Shown piece after piece: positions 1 through 6,536 of a DNA stretch of 13,042 nt. The stretch's first letter is position 1; each line of letters opens with the position of its first letter. Position numbers and translations under genes: made by a program. Below the pieces are notes generated by a model. It saw nothing but the letters and a program-made list of their open reading frames with translations, was not told the DNA's origin and made no database searches. Source of the DNA: an uncultured Prevotellaceae bacterium (GTDB lineage: Bacteria; Bacteroidota; Bacteroidia; Bacteroidales; Bacteroidaceae). The stretch covers positions 1 to 13,042 of the forward strand of contig CALZOH010000078.1 in NCBI GenBank assembly GCA_945827465.1. Reading direction: 5' to 3'.

Positions 1-40
1 TTTCCCAAGCGGGAAAACCTTGCCGCGCTCCGCGGGAACA
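1..40. repeat. Intergenic hairpin repeat, copy A
   Basis: TTTCCC (1-6) and GGGAAA (11-16) form a 6-bp stem. The conserved string GGGAAAACCTTGC (11-23) is followed by a perfect 5-bp hairpin, CCGCG (23-27), CTC loop, CGCGG (31-35), and then GGAACA (35-40). The same string, hairpin position and GGAACA spacing recur at 13010-13039 with a different stem sequence. Function unknown. It resembles a REP-like dispersed intergenic element. The element may start before the window. Confidence 0.6.
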
Positions 41-41
41 C

Positions 42-85
42 TTTCCCAGGAGGGGGAAACCTTGCTGCGTTTTGCGGCAGGGTTT
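42..85. repeat. Intergenic hairpin repeat, copy B (tandem with copy A)
   Basis: TTTCCC (42-47) pairs with GGGAAA (54-59). CCTTGC follows as in copy A, with one A fewer before it. A hairpin sits at the equivalent place: CTGC (65-68) with GCAG (77-80), and AAACC (57-61) with GGTTT (81-85) can extend the stem around a TTG bulge. GGGAAA of copy A could pair instead with TTTCCC of copy B, so the two copies may fold together. The end of this copy differs from A and C: it has GGTTTC in place of GGAACA. Confidence 0.5.
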
Positions 86-118
86 CAACGATAATTTGCT
101 CGCTGCAATCATTTCCTA

Positions 119-156
119 TTCGCCCACATCAGGGCGTATGCCCTTGCGCCCCTACA
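119..156. repeat. GC-rich nested palindromic element
   Basis: GGGCG (132-136) can pair with CGCCC on either side (121-125 or 147-151), and AGGGC (131-135) can pair with GCCCT (140-144), giving mutually exclusive small hairpins. On the minus strand it begins TGTAGGGGCG, a form reminiscent of dispersed GGGGCG...CGCCC intergenic palindromes seen in many bacterial genomes. That likeness is from memory. Apart from this element, bases 91-320 contain no gene that I can support. Confidence 0.35.
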
Positions 157-316
157 CTTGGCAGCGAAAAACTTACACGAAACGATACCATCCATCACCG
201 CATTCCCCAACGAATCAATGGTAAATATGTGTTTCCGTCAAATGGATTCGTTCGACGGCTATGAGTGTAACAGATGCTTTACCACCTTCCACAAGTCGAC
301 GGTAATAGGCTTTGAA

Positions 317-365
317 GCAACAAAAAGCCCTTCCGGTATGATGCCACTTGGGCAAACCGGAAGGG
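317..365 (-). terminator. Rho-independent terminator of the kbl-tdh operon
   Basis: CCCTTCCGGT (328-337) and ACCGGAAGGG (356-365) are perfect 10-bp inverted arms. The 18-base interior can add a 4-bp helix (TGCC 342-345 with GGCA 351-354). Read on the minus strand the hairpin is followed by CTTTTTGTTGC, a U-rich tail. It lies 35 bases past the stop codon of the dehydrogenase gene, which is the only gene running into it. Confidence 0.8.
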
Positions 366-400
366 AATTCTTATTGCTCGTTGTCTCAGTCTTCAGCTGA

Positions 401-1348
401 CTACAAGAGTTTTTTCTTGAGGTGCTCAATCATATCGACCGTCATCTTTTCCAAGTCATACTGCGGATTCCATCCCCACTCGTTGCGTGCACAACTGTCG
501 TCCATTTTGTTGGGCCAACTGTCGGCAATGGCTTGACGGATGGGATCAATTTCATAAACCATTTCAAAATTGGGATAGTATTTCTTGATTTCCCGGTAGA
601 TGATTTCAGGGTCAAAACTCATGGCCGTTACGTTGAAACTGTTGCGGTGAACGAGTTTGGAAGGATCTGCTTCCATGATATCAATCATGGCCTTCTGGGC
701 ATCGGGCATATACATCATGTCCATAAAGGTGCCTTTCTGAACGGGGCAGACAAACTTTTCGCCTTTCACGGCTGCATAGTAGATTTCAACGGCATAGTCG
801 GTGGTACCGCCACCGGGCAACGTGAGGTGACTGATAAGTCCGGGGAAGCGCACCGAACGGGTGTCGAGTCCGAAGCGGGTGTGATAATAGTCGCTGAGCA
901 ATTCGCCGGTCACCTTGGTGATACCATAGATGGTATTCGGACGCTGAATGGTATCCTGCGGTGTATTGTCGTGAGGCGTATTGTTACCGAAAGCACCGAT
1001 GGAACTTGGCGTAAAGACGGCACAACCGAAAAGACGGGCCACTTCCAAACAGTTAATCAGCGAACCGATACCCACGTTCCACCCTAACATGGGGTTCAAC
1101 TCGGCGGTAGCACTGAGAATGGCTGCCAGGTTATAGATAGTGTCAATGTTGTATTTCTTGACCACCTCGGCAATCTGCATAATCTGTGTGGAGTCGATGC
1201 GCTCAATGGGACCACGCTCGTACTCTTCACCCTTGAGCGGACGAAGGTCGGAACATACCACATGATCGTCACCATAAATATCGCGAAGGTTTCTTGTCAG
1301 CTCCGAACCGATCTGACCTCCTGCTCCTATGATAAGGATATTTTTCAT
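401..1348 (-). CDS. L-threonine 3-dehydrogenase, SDR (epimerase-like) type
   Basis: This 315-residue cytoplasmic protein belongs to the extended short-chain dehydrogenase/epimerase family. It should oxidise L-threonine to 2-amino-3-ketobutyrate with NAD+. Visible features are the Rossmann glycine motif G8-A-G-G11-Q-I-G14, an acidic residue at the end of the second strand (D34, typical of NAD rather than NADP use), NLAAILS (73-79), the catalytic region PSSIGAFG (114-121), and the Y141xxxK145 pair. The N-terminus is complete with no signal peptide, and the length fits the SDR-type threonine dehydrogenases. It is not the zinc-dependent MDR-type Tdh of E. coli. It lies 48 bases downstream of kbl on the same strand, and the partner gene strongly supports threonine as substrate over a sugar nucleotide. 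The start ATG at 1348 has no Shine-Dalgarno, as is usual in Bacteroidetes. Sugar-nucleotide epimerase is the alternative, and less likely given the neighbour. Confidence 0.88.
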   Translation of the reverse strand: MKNILIIGAGGQIGSELTRNLRDIYGDDHVVCSDLRPLKGEEYERGPIERIDSTQIMQIAEVVKKYNIDTIYNLAAILSATAELNPMLGWNVGIGSLINCLEVARLFGCAVFTPSSIGAFGNNTPHDNTPQDTIQRPNTIYGITKVTGELLSDYYHTRFGLDTRSVRFPGLISHLTLPGGGTTDYAVEIYYAAVKGEKFVCPVQKGTFMDMMYMPDAQKAMIDIMEADPSKLVHRNSFNVTAMSFDPEIIYREIKKYYPNFEMVYEIDPIRQAIADSWPNKMDDSCARNEWGWNPQYDLEKMTVDMIEHLKKKLL

Positions 1349-1396
1349 TTTATATGGGTTTGATAAACGGATGATATCTATTGCGAGTACACGTTA

Positions 1397-2581
1397 TTAT
1401 GCTCCTTCAATCTCGGCACGAACTGCCTTAAAGGCTTCGATGCAGCGGTCGAGGTGCTCTCTTTCGTGAGCAGCCGATACTTGCACGCGAATACGGGCCT
1501 GACCTTTCGGCACTACGGGATAATAGAATCCGGTAACGAAGATGCCCTTTTCCTGCATCTTGGCGGCATACACTTGGCTCTTGGCAGCGTCATATATCAT
1601 CACGGCACAGATGGCGCTTTCGCTGGGCTTGCAGTCGAAACCTTCTTCCTTCATGCGACGCAAGAAGTAGTCGGTATTAGCATGCAACTTGTCCTGAAGC
1701 GTATTCGTTTCGCTCATCATGTCAAACATGCGGCAACCTGCAGCTACCAAACCCGGAGCCATGGAGTTGGAGAAGAGATAGGGACGACTGCGCTGGCGCA
1801 ACATGTCGATGATTTCTTTCCGTCCGGTGGTAAATCCGCCCATGGCACCGCCAAAGGCCTTACCCAACGTACCGGTGAGTATTTCTATTTGACCGCGAAG
1901 GTTGAAGCGTTCCGTCACACCGCGTCCGGTCTTTCCCACCACGCCGGCTGAGTGGCTCTCGTCTACCATCACCATGGCATCGTACTTCTGAGCGAGTTCG
2001 TAGATTTTATCCAACGGGCATACATTACCGTCCATCGAAAAAACACCGTCAGTCACAATCAGGCGGAAGCGGCAGTCCTTGGCAGCCTGTAACTGCGCTT
2101 CAAGGTCGGCCATATCGGCGTTCTTATAGCGGAAACGTTGTGCCTTACACAAACGTACACCGTCGATAATCGAAGCATGGTTGAGGGCATCGCTGATGAT
2201 GGCATCGTCAGGGCCGAGCAACGGCTCAAACACACCACCGTTGGCATCGAAGCAGGCAGCATAAAGAATGGTGTCTTCCGTACCAAAGAAGTCAGCAATT
2301 TTCTTTTCCAACTGCTTGTGAAGGTCCTGACAACCGCAAATGAAGCGTACCGAAGCCATACCGAAGCCACGGGCATCCATACCCTTCTTGGCAGCCTCTA
2401 TCAGCTCGGGATTATTGCCCAAGCCCAAATAGTTGTTGGCACAGAAGTTCAAACACTTCTTACCCTTAACGATAATTTCGGCACCTTGAGCCGATTCAAT
2501 GACGCGTTCTTCTTTATACAAACCATCGGCCTTGATTTGGGCGATTTCTTGTTTGAGATAATCTTGAAATTTTGTATACAT
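1397..2581 (-). CDS. kbl: Glycine C-acetyltransferase (2-amino-3-ketobutyrate CoA ligase)
   Basis: The 394-residue product is a PLP-dependent alpha-oxoamine synthase of about the usual Kbl length. It cleaves 2-amino-3-ketobutyrate with CoA to give glycine and acetyl-CoA, the second step after threonine dehydrogenase. Recognisable motifs are NFCANNYLGLG (45-55), the substrate/PLP stacking region NHASIIDG with H135, the PLP-binding DESHSAG (D207, H210), and the Schiff-base lysine in TGTLGKAFGGAMGG (K241). The C-terminal region contains the family's RIRVQVSAAH segment. It is the first gene of a two-gene minus-strand operon with the dehydrogenase, and a promoter-like box lies 33-40 bases upstream of its ATG. 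Related enzymes such as 8-amino-7-oxononanoate synthase share the fold, but the adjacent dehydrogenase and the N-terminal sequence favour Kbl. Confidence 0.95.
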   Translation of the reverse strand: MYTKFQDYLKQEIAQIKADGLYKEERVIESAQGAEIIVKGKKCLNFCANNYLGLGNNPELIEAAKKGMDARGFGMASVRFICGCQDLHKQLEKKIADFFGTEDTILYAACFDANGGVFEPLLGPDDAIISDALNHASIIDGVRLCKAQRFRYKNADMADLEAQLQAAKDCRFRLIVTDGVFSMDGNVCPLDKIYELAQKYDAMVMVDESHSAGVVGKTGRGVTERFNLRGQIEILTGTLGKAFGGAMGGFTTGRKEIIDMLRQRSRPYLFSNSMAPGLVAAGCRMFDMMSETNTLQDKLHANTDYFLRRMKEEGFDCKPSESAICAVMIYDAAKSQVYAAKMQEKGIFVTGFYYPVVPKGQARIRVQVSAAHEREHLDRCIEAFKAVRAEIEGA

Positions 2582-2613
2582 ACTCTATATCGAATTTATA
2601 AACTATTTGAGCG

Positions 2614-2645
2614 CAAAAGTAGAATAAATCCTTCATTCGGGAAAG
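2614..2645 (-). promoter_or_regulatory. Putative kbl-tdh promoter (Bacteroidetes type)
   Basis: On the minus strand TACTTTTG (2621 down to 2614) matches the Bacteroidetes -7 consensus TAnnTTTG. A -33-like TTTC (2644-2641) lies 19 bases upstream, one mismatch from TTTG. This would give a short leader of roughly 25-30 bases before the kbl ATG at 2581. The box is shared as CTACTTTTGC with the divergent fimbrial promoter. Confidence 0.55.
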
Positions 2646-2650
2646 GATTT
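2626..2650. promoter_or_regulatory. Inverted repeat in the kbl promoter, possible operator
   Basis: AAATCCTT (2626-2633) and AAGGATTT (2643-2650) are perfect 8-base inverted arms separated by 9 bases. The dyad covers the spacer and the -33 region of the putative kbl promoter, a position where a bound regulator would block or contact RNA polymerase. No regulator gene lies in the window, so the binding protein is unknown. A chance dyad cannot be excluded. Confidence 0.35.
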
Positions 2651-2827
2651 CTCCCAAAGTTTGCGTTGCGAAGTCATGAGAACGAGAGACTTTTGACGCT
2701 CGCCAACTATTCTACCCTCTTTCGCTTTCCTTCCGAAATGCGCAACAGGACTCTCAAAATCGCTTCTTCAACTCTAAAAAAACTTCAAATCGTAAACACG
2801 CCAATGCGTTCACACTATTTAACAGCC

Positions 2828-2862
2828 GGGGGGGGTATTTTAAGACCCATTCGCTACTTTTG
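2828..2862 (+). promoter_or_regulatory. Putative fimbrial operon promoter with G8 homopolymer
   Basis: TACTTTTG at 2855-2862 matches the Bacteroidetes -7 consensus. There is no TTTG at the expected -33 position. Instead a run of eight G's (2828-2835) ends 19 bases upstream of the -7 box. GGGT (2833-2836) and ACCC (2845-2848) also form a small dyad that uses the G run as one arm. Initiation from this box would give a leader of about 85 bases before the ATG at 2955. The homopolymer is a candidate slipped-strand site. The rest of the 2582-2954 intergenic region shows no gene. Confidence 0.5.
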
Positions 2863-2943
2863 CAGTCTACAATCAATTACATAAGCCCAACGAGCACCTT
2901 TCAGGCGCATTCATAGCTTCCACGCAGAAGTATTCAGGGCGAA

Positions 2944-2955
2944 ATGATTCGATAA
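2944..2955 (+). other. Three-codon leader ORF (M-I-R-stop) overlapping the first fimbrial start
   Basis: ATG ATT CGA TAA at 2944-2955 ends on the A of the real start codon (TAATG). It arises because ATGATTCG is repeated at 2944-2951 and 2955-2962, so the mini-ORF encodes the same first three residues as the gene (M-I-R-K). Whether it is translated is unknown. It could tune initiation by termination-reinitiation or be a harmless duplication. Confidence 0.3.
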
Positions 2956-4217
2956 TGATTCGCAAAAGAGAACTATTCATCAGGGTATTAATTGCTATAG
3001 CCTTTCTTGTTTCGTTGATGCCTGTGGCCGATGCCAAAGACAGCATTCGGACCGAGAGCTTTCGCATTTATTACCCCATCAACAAGATGACGGTGCAGAA
3101 GAACTATCTGAACAATGCAGAAAGTTTGGAGAAGATTCGTTGTTTTTATCTCGATTCACTCCAAGCCGATAGTCTTGTTATTTTCTCTTACGCCTCCCCC
3201 GAAGGTCCTTACGCTTTCAATCAAAAACTGTCGCAAGAACGTGGAAAGGCAGCCCGTGAATTTCTTCTTCAACATCTTTTTCAAGGTCGCGAACCTGCAG
3301 GACTGACCATCAGCCTCCAACCTACGGCCGAAAACTGGGACGGTCTGCGCGAGGAAGTGCAAATCCGTTACCATCGGGCCGACAGCTCTCGTGTGATGGA
3401 GATTCTCGACAGCCCCATCAGCAACGAGAAGAAGAAGCAACGACTCAAAGCCCTCGACGGCGGACGTTCTTGGCGCACCATCATCACCGACATCATGCCT
3501 CACCTGCGTTATGCCACTTGGTCTTACGTTTGGATCTATCCGGAAGTGAAACAGGAGCCGGAACCCGAACCGGAGCCTACTCCCGAACCACAACCTGCGC
3601 CAACACCACTGCCTGAACCCATCACCGATACGCGCACCATTGCTGCCATCAAGACCAACCTGCTCTACGATGCCGTGACATGGCTCAACTTGGCAGTGGA
3701 AGTGCCCATCTATAAAGATCGTTTCTCCTTGGTCTATACCCATCAGTTTCCCTGGTGGCGTGGCGGCGAAAACCGCAACGAATACTGCAACCGCTTCCTC
3801 TCCATCGGCGGCGAGTTGCGCTGGTGGTTCCGCCCGCAGCCTCGCGAGCCTTACGACCGTCACGTGCGACGCGACAAACTCATGGGCCATTATCTCGGTC
3901 TTTACGGCATGGGCGGCAAGTGGGACTTCGAGTGGAAACGCAAGTTCTGCTATCAGGGTGAGTTCTGGAGCGCCGGCGTCAGCTATGGCTATTCACGCCC
4001 CCTCGGCAAGCGCCTCAACCTTGAACTGTCGGCCTCGTTGGGCTATGCCAACATTCCTTATCGCAACTACAAGCCCTCCGACGACTACGGCATCCTCCTG
4101 CGCAACCGCAAGAAGACCGGCACATGGCATTATGTCGGACCAACGCGCCTCGAAGTGTCGCTCGTATGGCCTTTGCTCCATCGTTTCACCGTCAAACGGG
4201 AAGGAGGCCGACCATGA
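2955..4217 (+). CDS. DUF3575 outer-membrane protein with OmpA-like N-terminal domain (pilus-associated)
   Basis: This is the first gene of the fimbrial operon, 420 residues. A Sec signal peptide (hydrophobic 11-24, likely cut after A27 in VADA-KDS) directs it to the envelope. Residues about 30-195 contain YASPEGPYAFNQKLSQERG, which resembles the OmpA-like peptidoglycan-associated domain (a GxAspPxG-type turn followed by N-x-x-L-S-x-x-R). Residues 201-222 form a Glu-Pro/Thr-Pro linker of the kind that spans the periplasm. Residues about 225-420 look like the DUF3575 family, with aromatic-rich alternating strands (VYTHQFPWW, GGELRWWF, YLGLYGMGGKWDFEW, LELSASLGYANIPY) consistent with a small outer-membrane barrel. 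DUF3575 proteins commonly accompany Bacteroidales fimbrial genes. The exact role (assembly platform, anchoring) is inferred. The gene overlaps the next by four bases. ATG 2955 is the only good start, since the upstream ATG at 2944 is closed by a stop. Confidence 0.85.
   Translation: MIRKRELFIRVLIAIAFLVSLMPVADAKDSIRTESFRIYYPINKMTVQKNYLNNAESLEKIRCFYLDSLQADSLVIFSYASPEGPYAFNQKLSQERGKAAREFLLQHLFQGREPAGLTISLQPTAENWDGLREEVQIRYHRADSSRVMEILDSPISNEKKKQRLKALDGGRSWRTIITDIMPHLRYATWSYVWIYPEVKQEPEPEPEPTPEPQPAPTPLPEPITDTRTIAAIKTNLLYDAVTWLNLAVEVPIYKDRFSLVYTHQFPWWRGGENRNEYCNRFLSIGGELRWWFRPQPREPYDRHVRRDKLMGHYLGLYGMGGKWDFEWKRKFCYQGEFWSAGVSYGYSRPLGKRLNLELSASLGYANIPYRNYKPSDDYGILLRNRKKTGTWHYVGPTRLEVSLVWPLLHRFTVKREGGRP
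4201..4207 (+). promoter_or_regulatory. Strong Shine-Dalgarno AAGGAGG for the DUF5119 gene
   Basis: AAGGAGG lies 6 bases before ATG 4214, inside the last codons of the upstream gene, and ATG 4214 overlaps that gene's TGA as ATGA. This decides the start: the in-frame ATG at 4124 would add 30 residues without signal-peptide character. It is the only strong Shine-Dalgarno site seen in front of any gene of the window, which is unusual for Bacteroidetes and suggests coupled translation. Confidence 0.7.
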
Positions 4218-5269
4218 AGTTGCACCTCTGTCACCTGCTCTGCACTCTGACGCTCTTGCTCCTGTTGCTCCAGAGTTGCCGGCATCGTCCTTTGGTTGAG
4301 ATGGGAAACACCCACTACGTGCGCGTTTACATCAACGACACCATCAAGAATACCACCTATCAGTTCTATAACGACACCCTCGTGCGCCCTGACTACAAGG
4401 AACCCGGCGTGATGCGTGTCACGCTCAACGACCAGAAGACGGGAGCCCAAGTGGCCGAGTCGTTCCTGCAGCACACGGGGCGCGACCAACGCGGCTACTA
4501 CCTCGACGGATACCTCATTGCCGATGCCGGCGACTACGACCTCATGATGTATAACATCGGTACCGAGACCACCAACGTGCGCGATGTCTACAACTACAAC
4601 ACCGTGACGGCCTACACCAACGAGATTCAGTCGCAGCTCTACGCACGCATTCCCCAACTTTCGCGAGAACTGAAAGGCGAAAAGATTGCCTACATCCCCG
4701 ACCACCTCTTTGTGACCACCAAGAGGTCCGTCCACCTGCCCTTCACCGACCGCATCGACACGATTATGGACAACAACCGTCCCTACTTCGATGCCCCTAC
4801 GCTCGTCAAGACTTATTATCTGCAAGTGCGAGTGAAAGGCATTCAGTATGTCACCTCGGCCGTGTCGCTCATCTCAGGTATGGCGGGCTCGTCCACGTTG
4901 AGCACGCGCTCCATGGTTGAAACCGATTCGGTTCTGCTCTATATGGAAATGGACTCCTACGAACTGCCCGACGAGCCCGAAACGTCGGTCATCTACACAT
5001 CGTTCAATACCTTCGGCAAACTACCGAAGAGCACGTCACGCCTTACCGTCACATTCGAGTTCATCACCCTTGACGGCAACTCGCAAGTAGAGACGATTGA
5101 TATTACCAACCTTTTCCAAACCCTTACGGTGGAGGAAAACCAATGGATACTGATTGACAAAATCATCACCATCAATCCGCCCGAGAAACCCAAACCGGGC
5201 GAAGGAAACGGTGGATTCAGTCCGGGCATCGACGACTGGGACAACATCCACTCCACCCTACCCGTATAA
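4214..5269 (+). CDS. DUF5119-type fimbrial lipoprotein, probable pilus base/anchor subunit
   Basis: From ATG 4214 the protein has 351 residues. A very hydrophobic signal (LLCTLTLLLLLLQSC) ends in a lipobox LQSC with C23, and the mature start CRHRPL is typical of DUF5119 lipoproteins found in Bacteroidales fimbrial operons; the family call is from memory of such sequences. The mature part is all-beta in character, with Tyr/Asp-rich strands and a transthyretin-like feel (HYVRVYIND, GVMRVTLND, DYDLMMYNIG). The tail after the PPEKPKPGEG linker, FSPGIDDWDNI, closely matches the fimbrillin tail encoded next (FSPEVEYWDDI). Unlike the four following subunits it has no (T/S)RA site after its first strand, which fits a non-cleaved anchor like FimB/Mfa2. 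It is translationally coupled to the DUF3575 gene and lies 51 bases before the fimbrillin. Confidence 0.8.
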   Translation: MKLHLCHLLCTLTLLLLLLQSCRHRPLVEMGNTHYVRVYINDTIKNTTYQFYNDTLVRPDYKEPGVMRVTLNDQKTGAQVAESFLQHTGRDQRGYYLDGYLIADAGDYDLMMYNIGTETTNVRDVYNYNTVTAYTNEIQSQLYARIPQLSRELKGEKIAYIPDHLFVTTKRSVHLPFTDRIDTIMDNNRPYFDAPTLVKTYYLQVRVKGIQYVTSAVSLISGMAGSSTLSTRSMVETDSVLLYMEMDSYELPDEPETSVIYTSFNTFGKLPKSTSRLTVTFEFITLDGNSQVETIDITNLFQTLTVEENQWILIDKIITINPPEKPKPGEGNGGFSPGIDDWDNIHSTLPV

Positions 5270-5320
5270 TATCAAATAATCAACATACATCAATTACAAA
5301 CAATTAATCATTTCAATGTT
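5270..5320 (+). other. AT-rich leader of the fimbrillin gene
   Basis: This 51-base gap is rich in A and T (repeated CAAT, CATCAATTAC, CAATTAATC) and has neither a Shine-Dalgarno nor a TAnnTTTG box. Such unstructured A-rich leaders often precede highly translated genes in Bacteroidetes, which would suit a major shaft subunit. No internal promoter can be supported. Confidence 0.35.
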
Positions 5321-6466
5321 ATGAAGAAATCATTTCTATTAGCAGCATTCGCAGGCATACTGCTTGCAGGTTGCACCAGTGACGAACAAACCGAAGTGGC
5401 TACCAGCCGAACCGACAATCCCATCGTCTTTAATTCACCCATCGTTAATGCTCAGACAAGAGCCGTGGCAGGAGAACAGCCAGTAAACGGAAAATACAGC
5501 ACTTCAGAAAAGTTCCGTGTGTATGCAGTACAACACATCGGTAATTTCCAAGGTTGGAATGCAGATGGAACTCAATTGTATTTAAACAATTTGGAAGTAA
5601 GTTATAGCGCAAGTATAGAAGGAACAACGAACGGAGGTTGGGCACCATCAGATCCTGTTTATTGGCCCAAAACAGAAAATGCAATGCTAACTTTTGCAGC
5701 CTACTCTCCCTCTGAAGCAAGTGAATTCAGTCCCATATATAATGAATCCGGACTTTCACTTACCGATTTTACACCAAAATCTAACGTAGAAGAACAATAC
5801 GATTTGATGTATAGCTCTCGTTCCTATGACAGAACCGCAAGTACGAATGAATTAACAGGAACAGGCCATACCACCAATTCTTATGACGGAGTAGATATTC
5901 TCTTCCACCATGCACTTTCCTCTATCAACTTCAAGGCAAAGACTGCAGCTAATTATTCAAATACTGAAATCAAGATTCAAAAGATCACGATTAACAATGC
6001 CTACACAAAAGCTGATTTTAATGAGAACATTACAAATGAAGGAGTGGCTACTTTTGCAAGTAATCCTTCTTGGAGCAATTTTCGAACTCCAACAAACTAC
6101 GTTGTTTATCATGGCAAAACTTCTGCGTTATCTACTACCGCTACTGAACTTTTGGGCAAACCGGCTTTGTTGATTCCTCAAAAAATGGATGGAACAGATG
6201 CAAGTTCTGCTCAAGAAATCAAAGTTACCGTTAACTACACTATCAAAGTAGGAGATGGAACGGCTGTTGATCAGACAGGTGTTGTAAGTTTCGTCGATGG
6301 AAACAATGGCGATTATTTCACCGATGGCACCAATAAAATTAAAGCTTGGGAAATGGGTAAGCGCTACACTTACACCATCAGCATTGGTTTGAATAATATC
6401 ATTTACTTCTCACCGGAAGTTGAATATTGGGATGACATCAACGCCGAGGGCGATATCAACATCTAA
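5321..6466 (+). CDS. Fimbrillin family protein (Mfa1-like), probable major shaft subunit
   Basis: This 381-residue lipoprotein precursor has a short signal peptide with lipobox LAGC (C18). The first mature strand NPIVFNSPIV is followed by QTRAV with R47, the position where arginine-specific proteases mature FimA/Mfa1-type pilins. Fimbrillin landmarks follow: DPVYWPKTENAMLTFAAYSP, EQYDLMYSS, VDILFHHALSSINFKAK, ALLIPQ, WEMGKRYTYTISIGL, and the tail FSPEVEYWDDINAEGDINI. The tail has the Trp-centred donor-strand look. The DNA is clearly AT-richer than its neighbours (22 G/C in bases 5581-5640), as expected for a variable, highly expressed surface antigen or an exchanged cassette. A stable hairpin lies 13 bases after its stop. 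Its place after the anchor gene, its small size and its transcript hairpin support the major-subunit call; the second fimbrillin downstream is the alternative. Confidence 0.88.
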   Translation: MKKSFLLAAFAGILLAGCTSDEQTEVATSRTDNPIVFNSPIVNAQTRAVAGEQPVNGKYSTSEKFRVYAVQHIGNFQGWNADGTQLYLNNLEVSYSASIEGTTNGGWAPSDPVYWPKTENAMLTFAAYSPSEASEFSPIYNESGLSLTDFTPKSNVEEQYDLMYSSRSYDRTASTNELTGTGHTTNSYDGVDILFHHALSSINFKAKTAANYSNTEIKIQKITINNAYTKADFNENITNEGVATFASNPSWSNFRTPTNYVVYHGKTSALSTTATELLGKPALLIPQKMDGTDASSAQEIKVTVNYTIKVGDGTAVDQTGVVSFVDGNNGDYFTDGTNKIKAWEMGKRYTYTISIGLNNIIYFSPEVEYWDDINAEGDINI

Positions 6467-6479
6467 TCCCCTTTCATCA

Positions 6480-6517
6480 TCAGTTTGTCTGTCCGAGAAA
6501 CCGGGCAGATGAACTGA
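6480..6517 (+). promoter_or_regulatory. Intercistronic mRNA hairpin after the major fimbrillin
   Basis: CAGTTTGTCTGTCC (6481-6494) pairs with GGGCAGATGAACTG (6503-6516) over 14 positions, three of them G-U, with an 8-base loop GAGAAACC. T6480 and A6517 add one pair. No U-run follows, so it is not a standard terminator. Its place just after the fimbrillin stop suggests a stabiliser or partial attenuator that lowers expression of the downstream minor subunits. TTCATCAT occurs directly on both sides (6473-6480 and 6531-6538). Confidence 0.6.
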
Positions 6518-6536
6518 ATGAGTAATCACATTCATC

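Noticed and set aside
1..90. Edge repeats as a short CRISPR array
   Set aside because: Units differ in sequence, have no regular unique spacers and contain compensated hairpins; no cas gene is present.
158..400. Plus-strand open frame of 80 codons in the region before the dehydrogenase
   Set aside because: It runs through the minus-strand terminator stem and into the 3' end of the dehydrogenase region, has no recognisable protein features and no start signals.
2138..2884. Long plus-strand open frame antisense to kbl extending into the promoter region
   Set aside because: It is a mirror of the kbl coding sequence and runs over both promoter boxes; the protein shows no domain pattern.
2582..2954. 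Invertible promoter of the kind that switches Bacteroides surface loci
   Set aside because: I looked for long inverted repeats on both sides of the TACTTTTG box and found only the 8-base dyad near kbl and the GGGT/ACCC dyad; no recombinase gene is present.
6480..6517. Intercistronic hairpin as a full rho-independent terminator
   Set aside because: No U-run follows the stem, and the downstream genes have no promoter of their own that I can see, so complete termination is unlikely.
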